Shown in pieces: positions 1 through 9,798 of a stretch of 28,132 nucleotides of DNA (the first letter of the stretch is position 1; every line of letters begins with the position of its first letter). The notes under the pieces are model-generated. The model saw nothing but the letters and a program-made list of their open reading frames with translations, searched no databases and was not told where the DNA came from. Made by a program: the position numbers and the translations under genes. This DNA comes from Thalassiosira profunda (Eukaryota > Bacillariophyta > Thalassiosirophyceae > Thalassiosirales > Thalassiosiraceae), in NCBI GenBank assembly GCA_036939355.1, contig JALLAP010000088.1, positions 1 through 28,132 on the forward strand. The letters are read 5' to 3'.

Positions 1-2488
1 CGAACGCGTCCTCCCCTCCCACTGCCTCGAGCCTGCCGCGGAAAATTCCGACGCCAATGAGCTTGGCAATCTCTTCGGCGCATTGGCCCGCGGCATGGAT
101 CGACAGCTGCGATGCCCCCGATCCGTATCGATCGTCGAGGTTCTTTGCGAGCAGCTCAATAAATAGATCAAGATACAGCCCCTTGAAACGGCGCTTGCCC
201 AGAGCCTCTGCAATGGGCGGGAGCTGCCTCCAGAGCGTCGTTCGGAGTTCGTCGCTCTGGGGATAGTGCGAAAGACGGCAGACATCCGCGAGCTCGGTCA
301 TGATGGGCAGAAGGATGTTGTCGCTCATGACAACATCCTCGCGCGCCGTATCGTCTCGGTTGGCGAATCGCAGGCAAAGCTCTCGGAGCAGGTAAATGCA
401 CCCGTCGGTGGCTTCCCAGGGCGCCTTCGGGCGGTCGACCACGCAGCTCGAACAGCCAATCCGGCCAGCACCGCCCTTCCTCAACTTGGGCGCGAGGCTG
501 CCGCAGCTGTACAGCTGATTGCCCGTGTGCGCATTCGCATCGTTCTGCAGCTTCTTGTACTCCTCGCGAGACATGGGCGGCTGGTCCCTCGCCGCGGGAA
601 CGCCCTTGCGGACAACGCCAAGGACTTTTTCGAGCATCTCCGGCCCGTAGGCTGCAATAGCGTCCCCGAGCGCCACCGCCGCATCCTCCCGCACGGACCA
701 AATCTGGTCCGTCAGCTGCTCCGTCCACCGTTCGAAGAGCGTGGGCAGCTCCGGCGCGCACTCGTCGGCGTACGCGAGGCAGAAGGTGCCGCAGGCCAGG
801 CACGCCTCGTCCCGGACCGGCCAGGACTCGTCGTGGAAGCACATGAGCAGCGCCTGCAGCAGCGTCGTCACGTAGGGAGAGAGGTACTCGGCGTACGCCG
901 GGTGCGTGCCCACCTTCTGCGCCAGCTCCGCCACGCCCTGGCACGCCGCCTCGCGCACCGCGTGGTTGTCGGCGTCGCACATCTTCGAGTAATACCGGCA
1001 CAATGGCGCCGCGTTACGTGCCACGGCGCCCATTCCCCCGCCGCCTTTTGCCTCCTCGCTCGAGTGCAGTTCGTCCGCGGCCGCGTGAGCGCGGTGCACC
1101 CCGAACACCATCTTCCACGTGTCCTGGCAGTACAGCTTGACGCCCTGGGCGAGGTAGAAGCGGTTGAGGCACATGCGGGGGAGGAGCATGGGCGTCAGGT
1201 CCCCCGCCGCCGCTTCGAACTCGGTCAACTCTTCTTCCTCTTCGTCATCTGAGTCCTCGTTCGGACAGCCGGAGTGAATGCGCAGGAGGGCGCGGACGAA
1301 CCGTCGGCAGAGGACGCTCCCCGCCATGCGGACCTGGCTCCAGTTGTCCGCCAGCGTCGAGCGCAGGGTCTCCTTCAGCACCGATCTAAATGGAGAATCG
1401 TCATTCACCAATAAGTCCTGATGGACCGGATCGCGGGAGCGCATGCAGGCCTTCACCAGCACCCCCAGCACCGCCGCCCCGGCCGCCCTCACGTGCCGAT
1501 TGACGTGCACCACGCAGCAGTGCTCCAATCCTGAGAGGAACCACGCCTCCCCCTCCCCTCCTTCGAAAAGCCCCACCTCTTCGGCAATGTACGATCCCCC
1601 GTTGTAGCCCTCGGTGCCGGGCCGTCCGGCACATCCGTCGATGTAGCTCGCGAGCGCGTGCAAATTCGTTTCGAGCGCCCTCCACCCGGTCGTATCGTCC
1701 AACGCCCCGTCCGTGGCTTTGCTGGGATTGTCGGCGCGGGACGGCTCCTTCATTTCCAGGTGCACCTTGAGCGATTGCAGGATGGTGGAATGGATCTCCC
1801 TCCGGCCTTCGTTGGCCTTGGCAATTGCCGCCTCCAGCCCCGCGTCCTTTGTTTCTAGAGTGCCCATCCAGTTGAGGAGCGAGGTGGCGTACGTGGCATA
1901 GGCCCCGACGGTCTGGGCGACGAGGGAGCGGACGCGCGGCTCGTCGTGCTCCACGTGGGATTGGACGATGGAGGGCAGCGCGGCCAGGAGCTTGAACACG
2001 GGCGAGTTGGGAGACGGAGGGCAAGGTGCGACAGTGGCAGCATCCGGGGCCACTGCGCCATTTGCAATTCCAGAGGGCGGTCCGCCGGGCTGGGCGATCT
2101 TGGGCACCCGCGGCCCCTCGGCGTACACGCCGCCTCCCCCCGTGCCCAATCCGGTCCCCTCGTCTTCGTCCTCTTCCTCGTCCCCAGAGATACTTTTGGG
2201 CAATTCTGCCACGCGCCGCTCCAAGTAGTCCACGATCATGCGCAGCCCCACCGCCAGGGGCTCCCACCGCGCCTTCTCTCCATCTCCACCAGCTGCAGTC
2301 CCACCTCCGCCCAACGCGACGAGCTGCAAGATGCCTGTTTCGTACTCCTCGTTTTCTGCCAGACTGCCAACGCCCGCCGCCGACGAGATTTCCAGCAGCC
2401 GCGCGGCGAGGCCGAGTGCCTCGTCCGGGAGGGCCGGGCGGCGGCGGGGGAGGGAGGCCAGGGCGCGGTCGACCGTGCTGAAGTCCAT
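1..2488 (-). CDS. HEAT/ARM-repeat protein, C-terminus cut by window edge
   Basis: The frame starting at the ATG at 2488 stays open for 829 codons and runs off the left edge, so the stop codon is not in the window. The N-terminal third is low in complexity (Gly/Ala/Pro-rich, with an acidic DEEEDEDEG run near residue 110). A second acidic run, EDSDDEEEEE, lies near residue 411. After it come helical pairs typical of HEAT/ARM repeats, for example DESWPVRDEACLACG and DQIWSVREDAAVALGDAI (about residues 540-620). HEAT proteins are protein-binding scaffolds; the partner cannot be told from sequence, and I do not recognise a named family. No intron is needed. The gene is divergent from the F-box gene, with only 79 nt between the two start codons. 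Confident as coding and as an alpha-helical repeat protein; the role is unknown. Confidence 0.85.
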   Translation of the reverse strand, partial: MDFSTVDRALASLPRRRPALPDEALGLAARLLEISSAAGVGSLAENEEYETGILQLVALGGGGTAAGGDGEKARWEPLAVGLRMIVDYLERRVAELPKSISGDEEEDEDEGTGLGTGGGGVYAEGPRVPKIAQPGGPPSGIANGAVAPDAATVAPCPPSPNSPVFKLLAALPSIVQSHVEHDEPRVRSLVAQTVGAYATYATSLLNWMGTLETKDAGLEAAIAKANEGRREIHSTILQSLKVHLEMKEPSRADNPSKATDGALDDTTGWRALETNLHALASYIDGCAGRPGTEGYNGGSYIAEEVGLFEGGEGEAWFLSGLEHCCVVHVNRHVRAAGAAVLGVLVKACMRSRDPVHQDLLVNDDSPFRSVLKETLRSTLADNWSQVRMAGSVLCRRFVRALLRIHSGCPNEDSDDEEEEELTEFEAAAGDLTPMLLPRMCLNRFYLAQGVKLYCQDTWKMVFGVHRAHAAADELHSSEEAKGGGGMGAVARNAAPLCRYYSKMCDADNHAVREAACQGVAELAQKVGTHPAYAEYLSPYVTTLLQALLMCFHDESWPVRDEACLACGTFCLAYADECAPELPTLFERWTEQLTDQIWSVREDAAVALGDAIAAYGPEMLEKVLGVVRKGVPAARDQPPMSREEYKKLQNDANAHTGNQLYSCGSLAPKLRKGGAGRIGCSSCVVDRPKAPWEATDGCIYLLRELCLRFANRDDTAREDVVMSDNILLPIMTELADVCRLSHYPQSDELRTTLWRQLPPIAEALGKRRFKGLYLDLFIELLAKNLDDRYGSGASQLSIHAAGQCAEEIAKLIGVGIFRGRLEAVGGEDAF

Positions 2489-2567
2489 GATGCACAAGCT
2501 AAGATGTGCGTGAGGCGAGAGGCGAGGGGAGGGCCTATTTACGTACTTACGTAAAGGTAGTTAACCG
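2489..2567. promoter_or_regulatory. 79-nt divergent promoter with inverted repeat
   Basis: The space between two divergent start codons is only 79 nt and must hold both promoters and both 5' UTRs unless they overlap coding sequence. It contains an 8+2+8 inverted repeat at 2538-2555 (TTTACGTA, CT, TACGTAAA) centred about 20 nt before the F-box ATG and 58 nt before the HEAT ATG. A factor-binding role is inferred. Confidence 0.45.
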
Positions 2568-3896
2568 ATGGTGCACTACACTCTCATTATTTTTCTCGAG
2601 CAAAAGCGCGGCAGCGCGGCCAAAGCCAATAAGGGTGCCTCGACGATGGTGGAATTGGGTAGGGGCAAGAGGAGGCGCACGCGGGGGCCGCCGCCGAGGC
2701 TAGCCTCTGTTGCCGGCTCCATCACAGATGTGCTGGGCTTCGACATTTTATTGGAATGTCTGTTGTATCTGCCAATCGAGGACGTCAACTCTGCGTGCAC
2801 CACATGCACCGAATGGCGAAACAGAATTTGGCCATCGTCGTCGATTTGGGAGGGTATCATTGTCGACGATTATCCCTGCCACGGTGAACTTCCAATGGGG
2901 TGGTGCACGAGCGGGAGGGAAGATTACCTTCGGCGAGTGACGTTGATGAAATGCCAGTATGCCCCTGCTCGCAGCGTGGGCATCCCCGTGCCTCTCCAGA
3001 GGAAGACTCCCGGGAAAGAGTTGATGGAGAAGTGGAAGCCCGATGCGATTGTCTTTCTAGTTGATGTATTTGTCGGAAGACACAAATTCGATGACGACTT
3101 GCCAATTTGCACACACAAGCCAGGAAAGCCAAAGACGGAGCTGGGATATATGTACAACATTTACTCCGAAGCTATCAGGGTCGTCTCTCAGGAAGTGACC
3201 CCAGAGGTAACTTCGGAGGATTCCCCGGAGGAGACCCCGGAATCAAACATTTTCCATTTCACTGATAGTGAACTCGGTTGCACTGTGGAAGAGGACATTC
3301 CGCTAGATTATCTTCGCGAGTCAGGTGCAATGGAGGCAATAAATCACTTTTACGCTGAGACGATGGGGAATGAAGATAATGACTGCTTCCATGATGTTGG
3401 GGGGCTTTATGTGGAGATGAGTTATTATGTTGAAGGCGAGAAAGTCCCAAAGTGCGAGCCAATAACGCTCCTCTCAGAGCACCACTCCTTCTTCATTGAC
3501 CAAGATGATGGACGGATAACCTACCGGACCGACGTTGAGCCAGCATGGCTGCCAAGCAGGCAAGATTGGGACGATGCCGAATCACCGTTCACTAAGGAGG
3601 AAGCTCTTCGGCGTGCAAAGGCTTTGAATCGCCACGTATCCAGGTACAGCGGTGTGCCACTCCCTTTTGATCCGCATGTGGAACTCCGCCTGTCCCCGCC
3701 GGGTGAAAGTCCAGATTGGGACGATGCCTTCGTGGGAGATTCCAAGGATGTGTGTTCGATCCGTGTCGATACAGATTTTGCCCTTGGAGAAGAAACAGCT
3801 GATTTCGCAGGCGTGGTCGTTCCTACGCTGCTTTCATTGTGGAACGATGCTGCCCGGCAAAAGGAGAGGAAGACTCTTCACCAGTTCGCGCGCTAG
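2568..3896 (+). CDS. F-box protein with uncharacterised C-terminal region
   Basis: Single-exon ORF of 442 aa. Residues about 58-100 fit an F-box: hydrophobic FDILLECLLYLPIEDV, then the CTTCTEWRNRIW stretch and a WEGIIVDDY end. F-box proteins normally recruit substrates to SCF ubiquitin ligases through Skp1, so a substrate-adaptor role is inferred. The remaining ~340 residues have no repeat I can name (no clear LRR, Kelch or WD40). They hold an acidic Pro/Thr/Glu stretch (about residues 212-227, EVTPEVTSEDSPEETPES) and two similar WDDA patches (QDWDDAES and PDWDDAFV). The first ATG (2568) was chosen; an in-frame ATG at 2646 would remove 26 residues and still keep the F-box. The stop is 71 nt from the stop of the convergent myosin gene. 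Confidence 0.8.
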   Translation: MVHYTLIIFLEQKRGSAAKANKGASTMVELGRGKRRRTRGPPPRLASVAGSITDVLGFDILLECLLYLPIEDVNSACTTCTEWRNRIWPSSSIWEGIIVDDYPCHGELPMGWCTSGREDYLRRVTLMKCQYAPARSVGIPVPLQRKTPGKELMEKWKPDAIVFLVDVFVGRHKFDDDLPICTHKPGKPKTELGYMYNIYSEAIRVVSQEVTPEVTSEDSPEETPESNIFHFTDSELGCTVEEDIPLDYLRESGAMEAINHFYAETMGNEDNDCFHDVGGLYVEMSYYVEGEKVPKCEPITLLSEHHSFFIDQDDGRITYRTDVEPAWLPSRQDWDDAESPFTKEEALRRAKALNRHVSRYSGVPLPFDPHVELRLSPPGESPDWDDAFVGDSKDVCSIRVDTDFALGEETADFAGVVVPTLLSLWNDAARQKERKTLHQFAR

Positions 3897-3967
3897 GATT
3901 TTATCCTCGTCTAGACCAAAGAACCGTCCAAAAATAAACTACCATCTCATCCTAAGTCTGACTTTGT

Positions 3968-6900
3968 TCAACTCTCATGTTCGTTGACGCCCTCCAGAAT
4001 GCTGCCGGTGTCGCTTCCGCTCCTCTTGCGATAGCCGCACTTCTTGCAGGTCTGCTTCTTCTCCAATTTGCGACGCAATTTGTGGTTTTCGGTTGCAAGG
4101 GTGGCGGCATCGGACATGGCAGAGCCGCCTTGCGAACTCAAGTAGGATGCCGCGTTGTCGATCATGCCCACCATTTCGCGATCCATCTTGGAGTTGGACT
4201 TCTCTCCTACTCGGATCGCTTCATTCAACGAGAGCACCGTTTGTTGCATCCGTGCGAAGTCGCCAGTCGCCATACAATCCTCGAGTTGAGTTGCGAGCGA
4301 GCCGAGTTCATGCACTCGCGATTTGCGGCTCTCCCTGTTCTTCTTGACGATGTATTTCATCGATTTCGCTGCCTCTTTCTTCCTTCGGGCGTCAACCTCT
4401 CCATTCTCCTCCCCTCCTGCGGATTGACGAAGCCTCGCAATCTCGTCTCGGAGCTCGGCAATATCGTCGTCCTTCTTTTGCATTATCATGGCCGCAGAAG
4501 GGGCAGAAATCGTCTTGCGACTTTCGTTGGTCGTTTCCAACACGTCCATCAGCTTGGACAAGTACTCCTGGTGAGTGTTTTGGGTGCCCTTGATCTCTTC
4601 GCGGAGTCGTGAAATCTGAGTGTAGTGCTCCTCCTGCTTGCGTTCAGCTTCGTCGCGGACTGACTGCACCTCCCGCTTGTGCACCGCGGCTGACGAGTGG
4701 AGATTCTGCTGGATGCTCTTCATCTCCATTTCGCGATGTCTCAGAGCCATCTCAAACTCAGTCCGCATCTCCTGAAGCTGGCCTTCGTGCGCCTGCTGTT
4801 GGGTCTTCAGCTCGTTCTTGAGCTTGTTCGCGTCCAATCTGCGCTTGTTGTTATCGTCCAGCAGCGCAATGTTGGTCTTGGTCAGCTGTTCATTGCGAAT
4901 CTTGGAGAGAGCAAAGGCGTGGTCGACACTCGACGCGTGGTTGAAGATCTCTCGTTTGTCCGACTCGGCCTCGGCCAACTCCTTCTTGAGCTTGGTGTTC
5001 TTCTTCCGAAGAACAACGATCTCCTTCCGCAAGAAATCGAACATCGTCTCGACCTCGTCCAGCAGGCCCTCATCGACAGAGAACACCGTGCCCTGAATGG
5101 TGGTTGCGTCGTCAAACGTCTGCTGGATCACCGACATTCTACTGTCCATCNGAGAACACCGTGCCCTGAATGGTGGTTGCGTCGTCAAACGTCTGCTGGA
5201 TCACCGACATTCTACTGTCCATCGCTCTCTGCTCGGCAAGTTCCTTCTTCTTGACCGCAAAAGCTTTCTTTGACATGACCATTCGATCGAAACACTGCAA
5301 CGTGATTGCAGCTCTGCGGATGGTGACAAAGCGCCGCCGCGGCTTCAGCCCTCTCCATCTGTAATCAATGATAGAGAGACAGTTGTTAGGAATGCAAAGA
5401 GGAGTCGTGGCAAGCAGTGAGATGAAGACTTGCCTGGTCTGAATGAAGGTGGCCGCGTGGTCGTCTCTTCGACGCACAAGTTCCCTCTTGGCGAGGCTCT
5501 TTCGGACGAAACATTGGACGACGAGGGCACTCCACACGTTCCTGGTGAAGGCTGTGCGTACCAACCAACAACGCGCATCGGACTGGAGAAGGACCATGCC
5601 GTTCTTGAGCGTCAAGTATTGCCTCCTTCCGAACAGCGATCGGATCCACGCTTGAAGTCGAATTGCAGCCTCTGCATAGTACCCCTGCCGAACGGTCTCG
5701 ATGGCTTCCAGTGCACCCGCGCGAAAGTAGACCCTCGTTTTGCCGCATGCAAATGGCTTGACCCTGCCCAGATGAGAGTCGGCGGTTACCCCCTCCAAGA
5801 GGTGGTCCAGTAGAGTCTCCGCGTCCCCTTTGATATCCCCCGAGTCCAAATGCATCGTGCCACGGAACTTGGAAGCGGCCAAGAACCGAAACCGCTCCAT
5901 CACCAGCTCGTAAGAGAGCCTATTGGGAAAGCTCTCACGAGATATCACAATAGCCGTCACTAGCCCAGCGCTTTCCAATTGAGAGGTCGTGTGCGAGTGG
6001 TCCAACACCCTCGGCGTCATGTCCTTGTTTGGCTTGACGCAGCGAATGTATCTCGTTCGGCTCTCCTCGATAAGAGACATCAACGCCGTCAACTGCTTGC
6101 GGAACTTGGACACGACAAAGTTCTTCGTTGCTGCTGATCGCTTCTTCAACCCACCAGCCTGTGGCGTCCCTGGCGCTGATTGTAAGCGTTGGAATTCTTC
6201 GCGGATGACTGAGTTGGTGCTCTGACAGGCGCATTCGAGGAGGTCCTTTGGTATCTTGTCCAGATTCCGCTCCATGAAGCGTCTCGCGTCGTAGGTGATT
6301 GGCGCCGCATAGTGCCGAATCCCAAACTCGTAGGGACGGTGACGAGGGTCCGTGATTAATCGCCGGGAGTCCGAGTTCACTACCTTGAGCTTGTACACAA
6401 AGTCCTCGTCTCCCCCCATTTTCTTCACGCACTCCTCGTTCAACTGAGTGATGAGTCCAAGCTTGCCCTCGAGCAGTTGAAGAACCTCGGTGTTATCGAC
6501 CAGTGAGAAATCAAACACGTTGATGCCTTCGTCTTCGTACTCAGATTTGATTGCCGCGAAGTTGTCCATCACGTACTTCTGTTGCAGCCGCTCGTTGGCG
6601 TAGTTGATGCACAGTTGCTCGAAGCGATTCACCTTGAAGCTCTCGAAGCCATAGATGTCAAGAAGCGATATCGTGCCATATTCATTTGACGCAGCGTCCT
6701 GTGGTTCCGTCGCTTCGTTGCATTTCGTCACCAGCAAATCAAACACCCTCGCATAGATTTCCTTTGCCAGGGCATCGCGCCCATCTTTCGCGCCATTGGC
6801 AGACAGGTAGATGGTAAACTCCTCGCCACGCGTAGTCATGAACCTCTTTGTCAGCGCAGCTTCAATATCCGCCGATGATACCCCAATGAGAGACGACAAC

Positions 6901-8591
6901 GTTTCCAACTCCTTGGCAGAGGATATGACTGCACGCTCTTCGCCGTCGTGCGTTTCTTCTTCAAACGCGATGTTGCCCAACAGCAAAATAATACACAGCG
7001 ATCTCATCACGTCCAAGAACATTTCGCCATCAACGCCAAAGACCGAGAGAGCGGCGACGGTGTCAGCCCAATTCTCGGGGCTCGCAAGGCCATCGAAGCA
7101 CTCTGGCGTGGCCTGACTCAAGTAGGAAAAATCAGAAGCGCTAGCTCCAATCAGCCCATCCCAGATCGTTCGCTTGTCGTCGTCCGGCGCACCGAGCATC
7201 TGGTAAAAGACGTGAAACGTCCGCTCGCCTTCGCTCACGCCCACCACTCGAGACTTCTCGAGCAAGTAGGTGATGCACCTAGAACCGGCCATTTGGCAGC
7301 TGGGAATGTCTCTTCCACCACTCTTGGCGGCTGCAGACGATTCCACATCGAACTGCAGTTGCGTGAACTTCCCAAACCTGGAGCTGTTGTCGTTCCTCAA
7401 CGTCTTTGCATTGCCAAAGGCCTCAAAGAGAGGATTGGCCTTCAGCACTCGATTCACGGTATCGGCCCCGTGTTCGCTGGCCACTATTCTATCCGACTCT
7501 GGCCACGAGGGGCGAGACCGTTCCACCGTTGCGAGATGGTTCATCACGATCTTTATAGTCTCTGTCTTCCCAGCCCCCGATTCGCCAGTGACCACAATGG
7601 TCTGATCGTTCCCTTCCACCGCCAGTCCGAGGTAGGCCAACGACGAGGTCTCGTACACGTGCGGATTGATGCCCAGCTTTTCGTATTCATATCCCACGGC
7701 CTTCTTTTCCGACGCCGCCGTCGCAAGGGCCTTGGTCTTTCTCATCGAACTCCTCGCCTTCAAGTCCTTCACTTTTGCTTGCCAGATTAAGTTCTTGGCA
7801 TAAAAGTCCTGTTTCTCCTCCGAGTACAGCCCCTTGATCCATCGAAAGGGGTTCACCGCCACGAGAATGTCGCCCACCCTCGTGTAGGGAAGGGACTCCG
7901 CGTGCCGCGCTTTGAGATTGTAGAGTATCGCCGCCTCGTGAAGATTCGTCAGGTCGGCCATGTCGTCCTTGCCACTAACTGTCACTCCGTCCCTCTCCAA
8001 GTTTTGCAACGGCAACTCGTCATTTACGTAGTCAGACAGTTTCACGAGTCGTTCCATTTTCATGTTCTGTGCCCCCCTGCCCGTGGCTGCGACGGTTTGT
8101 TCCCCCCAATCGCCGGGCAGGCGAACGCGGACTTTGACCCTATTCTTGTCGTCCTCTGGCGATTCGATTGTGGCCGGCACCCACGAGTAGTGCGGATCCC
8201 GAATGTAGACTGTGGCTCCTTCCACCATTCGTTTTTTGGGTTTGGTGTTAAGCTCTTCCTGAGTGACACCCTCCACAAGCGGCTTGGGCTGCGAGTTGGT
8301 CGGCGCCTTCTTCGTTTTGGGGACGATCCTCGGCTTCTTCTTCGTCTTTTCCTGTACGGGTGATAAGCCGTTGGTCGCCGCAGACGCAGACGGCATGTCG
8401 TTGGCAGCGCCAACCTCAGACAGTACCGACGACCGCTCGTCCCCGACATAATCGTGCATCATGCTGGAGAGGCCGGAGCAGTCTGACGGCCGGGCGCGGT
8501 TGCCTCCGTCCCCGGCGTCCGAGGAAAGGGACGAGTCCGACGAGGACGAGCTGAGGTCATCGGAGACGGTGCTCGCGCGGGTGCCAAACAT
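3968..8591 (-). CDS. Unconventional myosin heavy chain (spliced; frame broken by assembly gap)
   Basis: Actin-based motor ATPase of about 1491 aa once the 75-nt intron (5359-5433) and the 73-nt gap artefact at 5151 are removed; 4476 nt then give exactly 1492 codons. Numbering from the first ATG (8591, MFGTR): Ser-rich N-terminus 1-120; SH3-like region about 125-190; motor about 215-960 with P-loop GESGAGKT (336-343), switch I NDNSSRFGKF (400-409), switch II DIYGFE (645-650) and RCVKPN near 850. A Lys/Ala-rich insert (about 263-305) precedes the PHVY motif. Four or more IQ-like helices follow, including IQTRWRGLKPRRRF, which is formed only after splicing. The tail is a long coiled coil ending in CKKCGYRKRSG and an acidic end. 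No cargo domain that would fix a class is seen. Longer ORF starts upstream use TTG and are not supported. Confidence 0.96.
5079..5223. repeat. Exact 72-nt direct duplication around a single N (assembly artefact)
   Basis: Positions 5079-5150 and 5152-5223 are identical over 72 nt, separated by one N at 5151. The repeated stretch encodes the start of the myosin tail (MDSRMSVIQQTFDD and what follows). Copy plus N is 73 nt, so the reading frame breaks here, while removing it restores one continuous coiled-coil protein. This is what an unmerged overlap between two contigs looks like. Confidence 0.93.
5359..5433 (-). other. 75-nt GC-AG intron in the myosin gene
   Basis: On the minus strand the donor is AG|GCAAGT, the usual context for GC donors. 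The branch-point candidate is TTCCTAACAAC, followed by a TCTCTCTATC tract and the acceptor ATTACAG. Removal joins CAG ACC AG to A TGG AGA GGG and creates a textbook IQ motif. The intron is 75 nt and has no stop in frame, so retention would add 25 residues without a frameshift. Confidence 0.88.
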
Positions 8592-9122
8592 TTTATGTGC
8601 GCTCGATTGCAAATCGGTCCTCTCGGTGCGGCCGCGACACAACGCCGCCGCTCCGTGTCCCTGCCCGCTCCCAACTGCAACCGCTCCCAGCTGCAACGGC
8701 GAGGGCTAGGAGAGGGAGATTTGCCGAGCGCAACGGTCTCTTGCCCTCGCGGGCCGGGGTTTTTGTCGACGTGCATGGGGATACTTTGGGGTCAAATTTC
8801 TTGAACTTAAAGCTGCTTGCTTCAAAATGATCGAGAGGAGTTTAGTGACGGTGCATGTGAACTCACACCCTATCTTCATTCCCTAGATCTCCAAGCAACT
8901 CAAAAGAGCTCAAAAGCTCTCAAAAGCAAGGAGAAGCGTCGCCATCCCCGCGCCGCGAGCCCAGAACGTCGCCACCCACGAGCGCAGCGCCACTGCAGCG
9001 TCGTCCGTACGCTCTCAGGGCCGCCTCTATCCGCCGACGCCCGCTGACCGTGCCAAAATTTGCTAGGAGAACCCAGGATACCACTCCGCGTCGGGGGCAG
9101 TTGTTTTGCAAAATATCTTCGG
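8592..9122. promoter_or_regulatory. Divergent intergenic region, myosin / small TM protein
   Basis: 531 nt without a supported gene. Next to the myosin ATG lies CCGATTTGCAA on the minus strand (8607-8617). Next to the small-TM-protein ATG lies the palindrome TTTTGCAAAA (9104-9113). Three CTCAAAAG units spaced exactly 10 nt apart occupy 8899-8926. The rest is GC-rich 5' flank; short ORFs across it show no protein-like composition. Confidence 0.5.
8899..8926. repeat. Three CTCAAAAG units with 10-nt period
   Basis: CTCAAAAG begins at 8899, 8909 and 8919, one helical turn apart. It may be a cluster of binding sites or a simple slippage repeat; nothing in the sequence decides between them. Confidence 0.6.
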
Positions 9123-9494
9123 ATGAGGATGATCATCGACGCCAAGACCGTCGTCGTCACCTTCCTTGTCATCGGCGTGGCCGCCTACCTCGGCCTCGGG
9201 GCGATACGATCGTTCGCCCTCTCGATCGCCCAGGAAAATCACGACGCCAATCTCGCGATGGACATGACCGACGAAGCGCGACGGGCGAAGCGAGAGAGAG
9301 ACGCTGATGCGGCGGCCACGGCGGCGTTCGCCAAGGTGGAGCCGCTTCTGCCTGCGAGCGTCGCGGCGAAGGGGGGAAATCTCTCGTCCACGGACGGAGC
9401 CGCCGCGGCGGAGCTTCCCCGGTCGGCCCCGCCCAGCGGGAACAATTCTTTGGTGGCTGATGTGGAAAATCCGGGGGGCACTGGTCAGCAGTAG
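9123..9494 (+). CDS. Small single-pass membrane protein, unknown function
   Basis: 123-aa ORF starting MRMIIDAKTV. One strong hydrophobic segment (about residues 8-28, VVVTFLVIGVAAYLGLGAI) sits close to the N-terminus and is followed by a charged helical region (DEARRAKRERDADAAA) and an Ala/Gly/Ser-rich tail. This looks like a signal-anchor protein with the soluble part after the membrane segment. An in-frame ATG at 9060 would add 21 residues, but the 9123 start lies 11 nt after a TTTGCAA element as at neighbouring genes. No family is recognised. Its reality rests on the clear TM segment and its position in the divergent/convergent gene pattern. Confidence 0.55.
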   Translation: MRMIIDAKTVVVTFLVIGVAAYLGLGAIRSFALSIAQENHDANLAMDMTDEARRAKRERDADAAATAAFAKVEPLLPASVAAKGGNLSSTDGAAAAELPRSAPPSGNNSLVADVENPGGTGQQ

Positions 9495-9798
9495 GAAGTG
9501 GAGGGGAGAGCAGGTTGGGGAATGGGGAGCATGATGCTGCGGTAAAATTCGCAGGGTTTGGAGAGAGGCATGTGAAACACAAACGACAATCTTTGGCCCT
9601 CGAATGCTGTATGGTTTGAGTGGGTATGTTTTGCTGAAATCAGGGAAAATCAGGGCACGTGGGCTGCACGCCGTGCTTGATAAGTACATGTATACTAGAA
9701 CAAATGCATCGCAACGAGGAAGCGAGAGGATGACTACAGAGTATTCGCGCCACTCTCCTCTGCATAAGTTTTGCATCGCTAGATCTCTCCCTTCTCGT
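9495..9798. other. Convergent intergenic region, no gene seen
   Basis: 304 nt between two stop codons that face each other, presumably shared 3' UTR and termination sequence. It contains a short imperfect direct repeat near 9639-9656 (AAATCAGGG, AAAATCAGGG). No RNA gene structure was found. Confidence 0.5.

Noticed and set aside
266..1252. 328-codon plus-strand ORF antisense to the HEAT gene
   Set aside because: Composition is typical of the antisense frame of GC-rich coding DNA (many Arg, Val, His, Leu); no domain, and the start is not a clear ATG.
1401..2495. 364-codon minus-strand ORF beginning near the HEAT gene start
   Set aside because: It is an out-of-frame shadow, Arg/Gly/Pro-rich from GC bias, while the overlapping frame from 2488 is open to the edge and gives HEAT repeats.
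8592..8696. 35-codon N-terminal extension of the myosin
   Set aside because: It begins with TTG, and the extension would cover the putative core promoter; ATG at 8591 is preferred.
9520..9545. ATGATGCTG as a box C of a C/D snoRNA
   Set aside because: Box C consensus is incomplete and no paired box D with terminal stem is found at proper spacing.
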